From NCBI GenBank assembly GCA_001692895.1, contig KV748239.1, positions 777,206-841,205 of the forward strand: 64,000 bases of DNA. Direction: 5' to 3'. Position numbers and translations under genes: made by a program. The notes under the pieces were generated by a model that worked only from the letters and a program-made list of their open reading frames with translations, was not told where the DNA came from and made no database searches. The stretch is from Cenococcum geophilum 1.58. Its lineage: Eukaryota; Ascomycota; Dothideomycetes; Gloniales; Gloniaceae. This document shows positions 21,470-32,674 of the stretch, in pieces (position 1 is the first letter of the stretch; each line of letters begins with the position of its first letter).

Positions 21470-23340
21470 CTAATTGAATCCGCCAGGTATACGCTTGGTG
21501 GGTGATTCAGGCATTGAATGGTACCCATCATTCTCTTCTGACTTGACTGCCATTTCTTTGTCGGCAATCCGGTTGGCTTCGGTGTCAATTTTAAGATGGA
21601 ACCTCTCGCTCAAGCCTTCTAGTCCTTCAGCCGACGATATGGAGTCTTGCGAACGTACTGAGGAGTGATCACCAGGAAGCGATGATGGAGAAGGCCGGTC
21701 GGAGGATGAGAAAGAGGTGCCTGTAGCCTGGTCCCGGCCCATGTACTCGTTTGAGGTATCGGCGTTAATAATCAAAGGCTTCTTCCTATCACGGATTGGA
21801 TTGCGCGGTGGAAGCTTAGGTGGGGTGGGTTTTACGACGGTGACAAGGCGTGCACGGGAAATGAATTGAGGTGCGGTGGCTTGGTGAATTGTCTGCACCA
21901 CAGGCTCTTCCGTAGCATCAACATCATCATCAACGTCTTCGGATGTAGAGGGTTTGTCTTTGATACTTTCAGTTATGTCATCTGTACTTTTATTCTCCGG
22001 GATCTCTGACATCCTGGCATTGCCGTTCGTCTCAAGTGATCTTGGTGTTTGAGATGTGGGAGAATCAAAATCCGTTTGTGTCGACATATCCGTAGTCTGA
22101 ACGCCGCGATCCATTGTGCTCATCGTGCTAGTCCGCCAGCTGCTTCTCCGGCTAACACTTCTGCTGTCTGAGCCCATCTCTACACTTCTTCTAAAATGGC
22201 CGTATATCGGACTGCTAGGCTTTGGGTTGAACTCAAATTGCTCGCTCGTTGGGCGTTTGTGTGTGCCAGCCTCACGAATCTCGAACCCTTCCTTTTCCAA
22301 GGCGAGTACCCCAAAAGGATCCGGGTCTTCTACATCTGGAATCCCAAAGGTTTTTCCGTCTTCCTCTATCTCGAAGTCACCCGGGGTCGGTCCATCTACC
22401 AAGAACGATTGGTTTACGTCCTGGTCTCCTTGTGCAGCCTTGATAGTTTCCATCAAGGTTCTGATTTCGTAAGGTGGGTGCCGTACTTTCCCGGCAAGTA
22501 TATCGGCAACGCCAATACGTTCATTGTAGAACCTCTCATTCTCGTCCGTCCGCTCGATGACGATTGAGCCGTCGATTTGAACACCAGCATAAAAACCCCG
22601 TGACTTGAGATATGTGAATACTGGTGCTTGTCTTTTGTGAACTTCCGTCTCTAGCACGCCACCAATGCCGACAGGTCCGGCGACTGCGCTGATCTCTCCG
22701 CCCAAAGTACAGCGAACTTTGGAAAACGCATCCAAGGCCTTCTGGGTGTTTATAACAACAACACAATCGTAGATGTCGACTCCGACAAGGAAACCTAAGC
22801 CAGCTGTATGCAGTAAAATTCCAGAAGGTGGCGACCAGGACCCGTCTTCTTTCCGCCCTACAAGGATGCCGCTACCGCCGGCGCCCGAAACCCAAAGGCC
22901 AGTGCGCATTGTTGTGAAGATCGCGAGACCTTTGGCATTTTTTATGACCTAGTTTTGCTGTCAGTTGCTGTACACCCCTATTTAAATCCGTAAAATGATA
23001 GAGACAAACCTCCGGAGGTATCTTCTTCAGTACTTTCTGTTTCTGCTTGGGTCCATCGGCGGTCTGGTGAACCTCTTCTTGGTAAAAGCCATCCTCTGGG
23101 CCAGCGTTAGCAGGCTCCGAGGCACTCGGAGGCGACAAACTTACTACAGAAGCTTCGTAGAATCCGCGCCGCCTTGTCGGATTCTTTATCCAGGGTTGTC
23201 GGCCAGAACGCCTCAGATCCAAGTTTGTTAGAGAGCTTGTTAACAGGCGCGCCGAGTTTGTCTGCCCATCCCCAAACCTTGTCGAAGCCCGCTTTCCCAC
23301 CCGTCTTCGTCTTCTGCCATATAGCTTGCGTTGCCGGCAT
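21470..23340 (-). CDS. SYLF (Ysc84/SH3YL1-type) domain protein
   Basis: SYLF proteins bind phosphoinositides and actin and work with Las17/WASP at endocytic sites. Three exons were placed by splice signals and frame: 23340-23145, 23095-23010, 22948-21470, with introns of 49 nt (GTAAGT...CCCAG, branch GCTAAC) and 61 nt (GTTTGT...CTAG, branch CTGAC). The sum is 1761 nt, 586 residues. Exon junctions restore the SYLF signature: A-A-R-I-L-R-S-F-C-K-D-G-F-Y, then VIKNAKGLAIFTTMRTG, G-A-G-G-S-G and LHTAGLGFLVGVDIYDCV. SYLF occupies roughly residues 45-270. The rest (about 300-586) is Ser/Thr/Pro-rich and probably disordered. No SH3 domain is seen, unlike yeast Ysc84; many filamentous-fungal members also lack it. 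It lies tail-to-head with the RRP7-like gene on the same strand. Confidence 0.9.
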
Positions 23341-24369
23341 CGTCCGCTAGAGTTTAGCTGTGCGGGGAAGGTCGAAAGATTATGGAGAGAGGATTCGTTT
23401 TGAATCAAAACGAAGATTAGACATTAGAGAGAGTAGTCTTATTAACTCGTTCTCCTTAGTGTCGCGGAGACGGGTGGATGAGAAAAGAAATGCGAGATTC
23501 GGACTGCAAAAGCGCAGAGGCGCAGGGCTCTGGAAGACGGCGGCACAGTTTCTGTCGGACTACCAGGCTACCTACGTCAGCCCATGGTCAGTCAGCAGCT
23601 GAACGCTGCGTAGCTGTACCTTAATCAACTAATTAACAGACCCCTGGTCAATCCTGCAGGTACTCCAACCTCGACAATTAATTGTGATATGTATTAGATA
23701 TGCATCTTGCCTCTCCATCGGGGTCGTCAGAGATACGGACTTTCGAGGAGTCCCCTGCTGATTCGCCTTGTTCTTAACGGCGCAAGCGACGACGGCGCTT
23801 TCCTGCATGGAAAGTTTGCATAAAGCAAAAAATCTAGGGGCTAGTTCCATGTTCTTCGGTGAATGGCAGGTATCTTGAGCAACCCCTGAGTCAAGGTGGA
23901 ACAGGAGAAAGTAGAAGATGATTTAGGGTATGTAGAGGTATCTCATGCGACGCATTCGGAATAGGAGATTTGGAATGCGGAGAGAGAGAAGCATCCCTCA
24001 ATCCAACTATTCCCACCATTCGAAAGCATCGAGGTCCGTGCTTGAATATCACGTGTAATCTGCTCCGTAGTAGACATGAGCCGGCACCGCTCCGAACGAA
24101 AATGCCCAATGTTTTCGGTCACCAGCTTCGCGTAGCTTTCATCGTGAGCATCCATGAGCGCGCCAGTGTCTTCAACGATCTCCACCAGCCCCATCCATCA
24201 CATCAAGTGGGGCTTTACAACTATTAAATCCACTCTTAATTAATTACGCGATTCACTTCCCGCCTGATTGTCGCTTCTCCATTCTATCCTTCCGCCGCTA
24301 ATAGGCATGCAACAATAAATTTCTCTACCTTCTCCACCACCTACACCAACTTATTACTACCCTCCAGCT
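23341..24369. other. Intergenic region between two divergent genes, with one possible small minus-strand ORF
   Basis: The region separates the SYLF gene (leftwards) and NUP85 (rightwards). A minus-strand frame at 24194-23943 starts with ATG and reads MGLVEIVEDTGALMDAHDES, with helical, coding-like composition through about residue 58 (ARTSMLS). The tail looks like intron read-through. I do not recognise it. It could be an exon of a small unlisted gene ending near 23629-23850. Confidence 0.3.
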
Positions 24370-27300
24370 ATGGTTTACCGCGTCCCAGACTCCTCTACCC
24401 CTCCCTCCACACCAGATTCTCGCCGTGTGAGCAGGAATAATCCCTCAACAACTCCTGCGGGCCCTCCCCCTTCCAGATTCATTCCCTCATCCACCCCTGC
24501 TGGTCCGCCGCCGTCCTCTTTTTTCGGAAGCTCTCAGCTCCATACAAGCTATGGCATTTCTTCTAAGAAGCCATCCTTTCAACCATCTCACATAAATAGC
24601 TCACCACCCAAGCCATTACTGCCTTTTGGTAGTAGTCGTTTTGCGGCGCCGTTGTCTGCTCGCAGTGACCCATATGGCGGAACTTCCATCACTCGAGGGC
24701 GCACTGGATATCACGCACCAAGGAGCAGTCCACCACAAGCGACAGCGTTTGATGAGGATGAAGAACAATATAGTGATGAAGAGGAGGGCGAGGAGGAATA
24801 CGAGGAAGAAGACGAGGATCGAATGGACGAGGATAAAGACTACGCAGACCAAGACCAAACTGGACAACAGTCTCACTTCTCGGCTTCCGTTGTGTCTCAA
24901 GGATATAGCCTAAGGGATCCAGGAATATTCGATTCTCCAAGAGGAACCAAGCGCTCTCGACAATGTGCGTCAGTACAGCCTACGACAGCATCGGATAATC
25001 CACAATCTGCGCTAGGGCAATCCAAGTATGATCTGCTTAAGCTGGCCAAAGGCTTGGTGTCTCCTCCGCAACATGTAAAACTACATGAACCAGATGGGCT
25101 AATATTAGAGACTGAACAACTGATGGGTAAACTGAACGAATCTGTCACCTCAGACAATCCCCTTAGGAAGAGCGAGGTCCTTGCTGAAGTCGCACAACAA
25201 CTTGTTAACTTGTGGAGGTTATCTTCACGAACACAATTTAGCAGTAGCATGCGCGCAGTGGGACCTCCTGCCAGCGAGTCTCCCGTTACAAAAGCCAACT
25301 TCTTGGCTAGTTTACTTTTACAACTACATTACCCAAGTCAAGCCTCTCGATATGGACGACCGTCGGCATTCTCAACTTTTACTAACCGGCCCTACGAGGT
25401 CAAGCAAAATACGCCCATTCCCAAAGTTTTACTTGATTGGATGAACACATATCATACATCTTCCTCGGAAATCGGTTCGGTCTTGAGAGAGCAACGTGGG
25501 TATTCAGCTCATCCCGGGTTCTGGGATGCCGTCAAATATTCAGCATTCCGTGGTAACTTTCCCACTACGTTGAAGTTGCTCAAAGGAGCAAATTTCGAGG
25601 TTGCCGAGAGCGCTGCAACAGATAGTCTAGGGGATTATGGCTATGAAGGAATGCATTTAGCCAACATCAATACAGCAGCGCAAAGCGCCATTACCCTGAT
25701 TCAATCATGTCCTGCTGTCCAATCTGGTGACTGGGATGTGAAGGGTAATGACTGGAGCATTTTCAGACGTCGAGCATCTGAGGCCATTTCAGATCTAAAA
25801 GATTTCGCAGAAGGAAAAAACTACGATCAAGCGAGTATTGTCCAGCCATTCCAGGCGGAGAACTTCGGCATATCCGCAGCAAAAAATAACTTGAAATTGA
25901 GTATGGCTAGCCGCAGAGCTGAAAGCAAAGTTGCTTGGTCTGTGTACCAAAACCTTGTCATTCTGTACAAGCAGCTGCAAGGAGAAGAAGAAGAGATTCT
26001 TGGAAATGCTCTCGACTGGGTTGAGGCTGTTTTAGGACTTGCGGTATGGTGGGATGGCGAGACGGAAGACATTCCTAAGGGAAGTCTCACCATGAGCCGC
26101 CGCTCTATATCACGATCACAAAGGGCTCGTCCTGTGGACTTGACTCCAACGTCAGCCTACCGCCAGAAGCTATCTTCCGCTCTTGCCACAGTCATTGATG
26201 GCGAGGAGCAGGATTTTAGCATCAACACCGCCAGCGCATTTGAAATTGGACTAGCATGCATATGTGAAGAAAATATCGAAGGAATCATCCAAATCCTCCA
26301 AGGCTGGTCTATTTTAATCACTTCTGCTGTGGTCGAAGTAGCGAGCGCAGGTAATTGGCTAGAAGAGACACGGAAGTCTAAAGACATCATGAAAGGCTTC
26401 GATAAGAGCGATCTAATGGTCTTGAGCTATGGGCAGCAAGAACACACTGGCTTTAATAAAGACGAGCTAATGATTCACTATGCGCATTTACTCTCGAGAA
26501 GAGAGATTATTCAGAGTCCTGAACTTAGGATTACTCGAGAAGGTTGGGAGCTTGCAGTACAAGTACTAGGTCGTCTCGACAACGTAGATAACGCAAACGA
26601 CCTCATTGGGAAACTTCTCAACGGGCTAGGGTTAACATCTGCGGAGCGAGTTGACAAGATCCTTGCGCTCTGCAATAACCTGGGTTTCACAAGACACGCA
26701 AGTACTATTGCCGCAGTAAGCATCTTACTAACCATGCAGACGTAGAGTACATTTGCTCACATGTTCTTTAGAAATACGCCGATTATCTGTCCGAGACCAC
26801 CACCAACTATGGAGATGCGCTAGTCTATTATGCACGAGCTCACCAACCGAAAAAGATTCGCGAAGTTCTTGATATTCTTGTCTCCCTCTGCCTGGTACAG
26901 TCAGTGTCGTATCCGCCTATATCTGAACTTGACGACCGCCTCAAACTCTTGATCACTTCTCCCAAGCAGACTCTCACTCAGCTCTCCCGCACAGATCTTG
27001 AAGCCGCCCAACTTCTATCAACCTACCTCAGCGGCTATGCCACCATCCGCAAATTTTATGACCTCCGTGACGAAGAGGTAAACGCAAAGCCTAGCCAGAA
27101 ACCTAGTCTCAGACCAATGGCTCGTAAACGAGCAGCTGCATCCGCACTGATGGTCATCATATCCAGTGCAGCCTCCAGTATCCGTGGTGGCCTGTACGAT
27201 CCCTCTATCCAGACTGTTGTACAAGTCGATGGCCTACTAGCATTACTCGGAGAAGCTCTGGTTTTTATTAATCGTAAGTCATTGTTCTGGATACTATCTC

Positions 27301-27772
27301 TTGTATTTTTAAGAGGCTAACATATGTTTTCCCCTCAACAGAGCCGAAACGAGTTTTCACTCTCTCTCACTTATACACCCTCCTTGCCGCAGTTGAAGAC
27401 CTGCAAACCTCCCCTTCCCTCATTTACGCTCAATGTGAAGAATGCTTCACCTCGACTCTTGCGGCGGCCTACGGTGCTGATGCTCCCTCTCCACGTACTA
27501 TGCTCAAGAAATCTACTTCAAACCTTACTACAGCTTCGAGCCAGTTTTCCCTAGTTGGAAGCTCGATGCTAGGATCCGGATCTGGAGGCGAAGGCCAGTC
27601 TACGGAAAACAGTGCCATTTTGATTAGGGGCGGAAATGTTGGCGATGTGAAGAGAGCGTGGGATTGGAGGAAAGGCTTCGTGAAGGACGCGAGGGGTTTG
27701 GATGTGTTGAGAGTTTTGAGGTTGGGAATTGCAGAGGAAATTGGAAGGGCTTGGGTCGAAGGAGAGCAGTAG
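24370..27772 (+). CDS. NUP85: Nucleoporin Nup85-like (Y-complex scaffold)
   Basis: Nup85 is a structural subunit of the Y-shaped Nup84/Nup107 complex of the nuclear pore. Exons 24370-26715, 26772-27273 and 27342-27772 join in frame (3279 nt, 1092 residues) over introns of 56 nt (GTAAGC...TAG, phase 0) and 68 nt (GTAAGT...CAACAG with a GCTAAC branch). The N-terminal 150 residues are Pro/Ser-rich, ending in an acidic run (about 127-157). The remainder is alpha-helical, as expected of the ACE1-type Nup85 fold, with A-H-L-L-S-R-R-E-I near residue 702 and Y-L-S-E-T-T-T-N-Y-G-D-A just after the first junction. The C-terminus ends I-G-R-A-W-V-E-G-E-Q. Assignment is from remembered similarity to Pezizomycotina Nup85; the extended disordered N-terminus is common there. 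Confidence 0.82.
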
Positions 27773-28381
27773 ATGTAGCATTTCAGGCTTTGGGCATTGG
27801 CACTTATACCATGGACACGAGAATTATGCGGCTTTTGCGGGGTTTGGGATGTAGTATCTGGCGAAGTTAAGCCAAAAAAGTAATGCAGCCATTGAATTGT
27901 CGCCTACTACTTGATTCAAGTCATCGAGGATTTGAGGGACTTGCAATGAGGATTAATGACTGGGTTAGTGTTAGTAAAAGCATTCATTTAGGGGTCTCAC
28001 TAAGTGAAAGGAAGTATCCTAAATTCAGTGGTGGTCTACGCATCGGGGTAATTCTGTAAAAAGTTGCCGCGCGTTCTTCTATATCCATTGCGTCAGCTTC
28101 AACATAAAAATTCTACTAAAAGGCAGCCTGGGTGGCATTTACTGGAGCCTGACAGGTCATGTGACCCCACATATAAGGTCTGTTCAATCCACCACTACCG
28201 CTTAGAAAGGGCTTCACGATACCTCTACTAATTCTTGGCCGAAATTCCCTGTCTTTTATTCTCAAACCCCTTTAGAGACTGCAAATTAAAACCTTCCCAT
28301 TTCTTGGTGGTCAATTCATCCTATCTCACTCTTAATTTATCAGCATTACATCTACGAGTCTATGATATTCCTTCAATTGCA
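27773..28381. other. Intergenic, no gene seen
   Basis: The region contains the NUP85 3' flank and the upstream flank of a BTB pseudogene. There is no open frame with coding character and no repeat of note. Confidence 0.5.
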
Positions 28382-29385
28382 ATGATACCAACAGAATCGG
28401 TCAATTCCAATACGCCATTACAACAGTCGACGAACACATGTCCTTTGGGCATCAATTTTCCTCCTGGGTATGACAATTCATTTCATAAAAACTTTTTGTC
28501 AATCGGTAGTCCGTGCGCCGATGAGTAAGTAAAGAATGAGGACTCTGTCTATTCAAACTATGAAGAAAAGAAACTATTTATACATGAGGTAGGTGTCGGA
28601 AATAGGAAAAGGGGGGGTATGTAACTGAAACGGAGGTAGTAGTACAACCTGAATAGGAACAAGGATAGGGTAATAGGCTAAATCCAACCTGAATCGACAC
28701 TTTTGCAGGCAACGGATCTAACATAACTATCGAACAAGTGCCTGCTATGGCACAATCATTTCAGTGGTAGTTGGTAAAGGCGAGATAAAGAGAGTTTCGT
28801 CTCTATAAGGGACTTCTGAGCTACCATTCTTCCTATTTCCAGGCAGCACTAAATAATCGATTTGCAGAAGGCTTATATGGCGTTGTGCATCTTCCGGAGG
28901 GTGACATTGAGGTCTTCCAATAATTTTACTACTGACTCTACACCCGCAAGCTCTTTGATTTACATGCAGGAAGAGCCTGCGTCAGCAAAACCGACACTAC
29001 GAATATTGAATGGATGTTCATCTGCAAGATCTTCGTCTTCGGAGACGCTCGCGGAATCCCAGGACTCAAGAATGCTGCAGTTGACTTGATTATCGCAAAG
29101 TTCATTCAAACGTGGGCTTTTCCCATCGAAATAGTTCGCTTCGTTTTCGACAACACTCAGGAGTCCTCCCCCTTGCGAAAGCTGTTGGTTGACATGGCTT
29201 TGGAAAGCGGGGACCATGATCAAATGAGGCAATATAGGGGCTACTTCACGAAAGACTTTCTGGTCGACATGGTGGTAACCATGCAAAAATCAAATCGTGT
29301 TGCCAGTGTGACTTCGAAGGAGCAATGGGCTGCATGGAACCTATGCATCTACCACGATCACACCAATGGATTGCTAGATCTGTGA
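28382..29385 (+). pseudogene. BTB/POZ-domain gene 1, disrupted by two in-frame stops and a frameshift
   Basis: A likely first exon starts at ATG 28382 (MIPTESVNSNTPLQQS) and ends near a GTAAGT at about 28526. The POZ domain reads E-F-R-L-Y-K-G-L-L-S-Y-H-S-S-Y-F-Q-A-A-L-N from about 28793, then V-V-H-L-P-E-G-D-I-E-V-F-Q, TAA (28921-28923), F-Y-Y, TGA (28933-28935), L-Y-T-R-K-L and on in the same frame through FVFGDARGIPGLKNAAVDL to the stop at 29385. Fungal BTB proteins have W-L-Y-T at the TGA, so TGG became TGA. Upstream, S-V-V-V-G-K-G-E-I-K lies in another frame from E-F-R-L-Y, needing a small indel near 28790. BTB proteins are usually Cullin-3 adaptors or transcription partners; this copy appears dead. 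Confidence 0.72.
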
Positions 29386-29632
29386 AAGAGGACAGTCATC
29401 TGTGTCAACCTATAATAAGAGACGGAATCAGCTAGTTTATTTTCAACACAACCTTTCTAACTTTCCTCTGCCTCTTGATATCAAACATCTTCGAAAAGTG
29501 TGGTCCTCTAAAAACTTAGTCGGCACCCTAGTGTATAAAACCTTGCAGATACAATAACACTCAGACATGTAAGTGGATAGAGCCAGAACTCTATGGTTAA
29601 TGCCTATGCACAACATACGGAGTCTATGAAAT

Positions 29633-31195
29633 TCAAGTGATATTATTACATCTGTGCTGCTCAGCCCACGACCAGAACTTATCCTTTCTCCATCCACTCC
29701 GCCACGTCCTCTGTAAATTCGTTTCATTCTTGCCTGAAACATCTTTTGGCATTCTGCGGCTACCAAGCCTAAAGCTAGTACTAAGGTGGCATTTCGTCTC
29801 GCCGTTCTCGTTGAAATTGGGCGTTGGCGTAGAGGAGTATGACCACTGCATGCACTGATCTTGCGTTTCACAAGCTTTCGCGCAAGCATCTGCTGATGCC
29901 TCTGGACCTAAAGGGGCAGGCGCCTCCTTAGGAGGTGCAGGCTTTCCCGAAAGAGGCGCAGGCTTCTCTGAAGGAGGCGCAGGCTTCACCTCCGACCTCC
30001 GATGCCTTGGGCTCTTGGGCGGATCACGGTCTTTGAAGAGGATGTTGTACTGGACGTTCGTGAAATCATTGGACAGATTGTCCCAATTGTCACGAGGCGC
30101 CGATAAGTCCTCATTCTGGATGAACTGCTTCCAGAGCTCCTCGAAGAGCAGTGGCGTGTTGATATGACGGAAGTCCTCTCTTTCGCGTTCGAATCTCCAG
30201 ATGGCGCTGTGCTCTTCTGGCAGCACGTGGTGCAGAGCCACAACTGCCTTACACCAGACGTCCGGGCCGTACGGTACAGTCGTGGGTTTGAACCCGCTCA
30301 ATAAAGGCCATACGCCCGTTATGTTGAGTCCAAGTTCTTCGTACAAAGCAGCCGCAAGAACGTAATCGCCAAACCACATGTCTGCAATATCTGCATCCCA
30401 TCTCCCCGCTGCGCCTCTGTTGTTCACAGCGAACCAGCGCAGCGCAGCTCCTGAAAGAACGATTCCGCTACCGCCGTGCGCAAACGGATAGGTATCGCCA
30501 TCATTATAGTGGGGATTCCTGACAGGGCTGCCAAAGTAGTAGGGCTTTTTGGGATCAAATTGGCCCAGCCAACCATAAAGATTCGACCGCATGAGATACG
30601 TGTCCGTCTCAATAAACACATACCAATCTCTCTCCGGCCTCAACTCCCAAGCCAACTCCAGCATATGCAGAAATTTGTATTTATCGAGCGCCCATGCCGC
30701 ATTGTGGCCTTTCGTTCGCCAGTTAGGGTTGGGGTCCTTCTCGTCTTTCAAGAGCCGCATGTCCAAACCAAGCCGTGCGTACTCTTGTTGTTTACGGTAG
30801 ATGTCGAAGTCAGAATTATTCACCATTAGATCGGGGTCGAAGCGCGAGAGGACATCGTGTAGGTGGAAGCCGCCGATATCTTGTTCGAGGTCGGAGAAGA
30901 GAAGAAGATTGCCAAAATCTCTGGGGTTTGTGAGAAGGAGTTGGGAGGGAAGTTTGTCGTAGGCTTCGGTAGCACCGGTTCTGATAGCTACGATTACGTT
31001 ATCTGGATCCGCTGGGCGGTTCTGGTTGATATTTGAATCGTCATAGCCGGTGCGAGTTTCCTGATTCTTTGGTAGGGACTGTGTGGGAAGTTCTCGGGGG
31101 AAACTCTTGACCCATAAGAAGCCATAAATGATGACAATAGCCGCGAGGAGACGAGGCAAAGTCCAAAGAAAACGAGGGACAGAAAGAAGCAACAT
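29633..31195 (-). CDS. GT31-like glycosyltransferase, type II membrane protein with Cys-containing C-terminal module
   Basis: The single exon encodes 520 residues. A membrane anchor (about 10-30, W-T-L-P-R-L-L-A-A-I-V-I-I-Y) follows a very short cytoplasmic end, so the enzyme should face the Golgi lumen. The catalytic part (about 65-340) has F-I-E-T-D-T-Y at 194-200, the expected metal-binding acidic motif, and F-A-H-G-G-S-G-I-V-L-S at 238-248, both as in fungal fringe/C1GALT-type beta-1,3-galactosyltransferases. A KPAPP/KPAPL linker repeat (about 405-430) leads to a Cys-bearing segment A-C-A-K-A-C-E-T-Q-D-Q-C like a PAN/Apple lectin module. Acceptor and sugar are not predictable. It converges on the BTB pseudogene, 248 bp away. 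Confidence 0.82.
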   Translation of the reverse strand: MLLLSVPRFLWTLPRLLAAIVIIYGFLWVKSFPRELPTQSLPKNQETRTGYDDSNINQNRPADPDNVIVAIRTGATEAYDKLPSQLLLTNPRDFGNLLLFSDLEQDIGGFHLHDVLSRFDPDLMVNNSDFDIYRKQQEYARLGLDMRLLKDEKDPNPNWRTKGHNAAWALDKYKFLHMLELAWELRPERDWYVFIETDTYLMRSNLYGWLGQFDPKKPYYFGSPVRNPHYNDGDTYPFAHGGSGIVLSGAALRWFAVNNRGAAGRWDADIADMWFGDYVLAAALYEELGLNITGVWPLLSGFKPTTVPYGPDVWCKAVVALHHVLPEEHSAIWRFEREREDFRHINTPLLFEELWKQFIQNEDLSAPRDNWDNLSNDFTNVQYNILFKDRDPPKSPRHRRSEVKPAPPSEKPAPLSGKPAPPKEAPAPLGPEASADACAKACETQDQCMQWSYSSTPTPNFNENGETKCHLSTSFRLGSRRMPKDVSGKNETNLQRTWRSGWRKDKFWSWAEQHRCNNIT

Positions 31196-31499
31196 TAGAG
31201 TAGGTAGTTAGTATAACATATTTTAAAGAGTAGGCAATAGACACCAAGTATTCTCTCATATGAGTCCTTGGGGTGGGTGTTCAGCTCGCTCTATCGATAG
31301 GCGCAGGGCGTTCCCCCCTGGAGCTTCAGGGGATCTCCCCCTTCGGGATAGCGTTGTTCCCGCCGAAGTACTAAAACGCCACACGTTCTCTCCTGACCGA
31401 TGGATGTGTTGGAACAGCACCAGGGGTGTTGCGGTTGCATTATATTTCTATATGCCATAGTTCTGTAGAAAAGTGAAATCCAGCAGCCTCTAAACCTCT
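31196..31499. other. Divergent intergenic region between glycosyltransferase and aldo-keto reductase
   Basis: The 304-bp interval probably holds both promoters. A GC-rich patch with GGAGCTTCAGGGGATCTCCC (about 31320-31340) could form a short stem. No gene is supported here. Confidence 0.5.
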
Positions 31500-32674
31500 A
31501 TGCCAGTAACGGTCATCTTCGGTGCCGGCGGCATCGGCACCGGCAACTTCGCCTCCACATGGGACACTCCTAGCAAAGCTTCCTCTTTACTATCCTCGCT
31601 CACTAAGCTAGGAATCAGTCAACTAGACTCCGCGGCCTCATACCCACCGGGAAGCCCGTGGGATACAGAAACGCTCCTCGGTCAAGCTCGGTCGGTAGAG
31701 AAAGGTTTTGTAATAGACACCAAGATACTATTCTCATCTAGTGTCGAGGAGAGGCGGGTGAACTTGTCTGAAAAAAGCATTGATTCAAGTATAGAAAGGA
31801 GCTTGGAGCTGTTAGGGACAGAAAAGGTGAGCAGGAATACATAAACATCCACTGTAGTGCTCGGAAAGCGTAGTTCTTTCTCTTTAAGTTCATATTCTCT
31901 ACGCCCATGCTCCGAACCCCGAAACGCCCATAGAAGAGACCGCGGCCGCGTTCCACAAACACTATCTTGCTGGAAAGTTTGAAAAGGTGGTTGGATATCC
32001 CAATCTATTTCTCTTCCCGCAATATCTAATATATAAGAGCATATCAGCTAGGCATCTGCAACTTTAATGCTGAGCAGATGCGCGACCTCCTTTCAGTCTG
32101 CTCCGCAAAAGGCTACGCCAAACCCTCCATCTACCAAGGCCAATACAATGCGCTATTCCGGTCCTGCGAGAAACACCTCTTTCCTTTGCTCCGTGAGCAT
32201 AACATCAAGTTCTACGCTTACAGCCCCCTTGCCGGTGGATTTCTGACAGGAAAGCTGACACCCCCTGAAATGGCATCTTCAGCAGCGTTCCCAGCAGCAG
32301 AGTCTAATCCTTCGGTCACTGATTCTCTCAGCTCCCGTAACCGCTATACTGGTCCTAACGCAGCTCCGTTTTGGAACAACGTCTTCAATCGCCTGCCCGT
32401 GCACCGCGCTTTGAAGCACCTCTCGGAGACGCTCCAGTCGCTACCCGAGGCTAAGGGTATGAGTTTGGCCGAAGTGAGTCTCCGCTGGCTTGTGTATCAT
32501 TCGGCGCTGGGAAATGAGGATGGTGTCATTCTTGGAGCATCAAGGGCAGAGCAGGTGGTGGAAAGTGTGAGATGTTGCCGAGCGGGTCCGTTGAGTGAGG
32601 ATATAAGGAAGGCGGTAGAAGGGTTGTGGGAAGATTCTAGGAAAGATAGGTTTGGTGAAAGAGTAAACTTGTGA
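31500..32674 (+). pseudogene. Aldo-keto reductase (aflatoxin-aldehyde-reductase-like), apparent one-base frameshift in exon 2
   Basis: The family reduces aldehydes and ketones with NADPH in a TIM barrel. Exon 1 (31500-31826, 109 codons) carries catalytic Asp43, Tyr48 (LDSAASY) and Lys75 (I-D-T-K-I-L). Exon 2 (31889-31986) carries the catalytic His in L-Y-A-H-A-P-N. Exon 3 (32048-32674) has LGICNFNAEQ, Y-Q-G-Q-Y-N-A-L, Y-S-P-L-A-G-G-F-L-T-G-K and ends at TGA 32674. Introns would be 31827-31888 (GTGAGC...AAG) and 31987-32047 (GTGGTT...CAG). Exon 2 is 98 nt and the family frame (H-I-L-Y-A-H) needs one more base at the junction, so the message is off by one. Either a G was lost, a sequencing error exists, or a rare non-GT intron is used. 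All catalytic residues are present, so recent loss is likely if real. Confidence 0.7.

Noticed and set aside
31260..31460. 66-codon plus-strand frame before the aldo-keto reductase
   Set aside because: Composition is not coding-like and it lies in the divergent promoter.
31827..31888. GC-AG intron rescuing the aldo-keto reductase frame
   Set aside because: The GC donor context (GTGA|GCAGGA) is poor and would insert an extra residue before the conserved L-Y-A-H block; kept only as an alternative.
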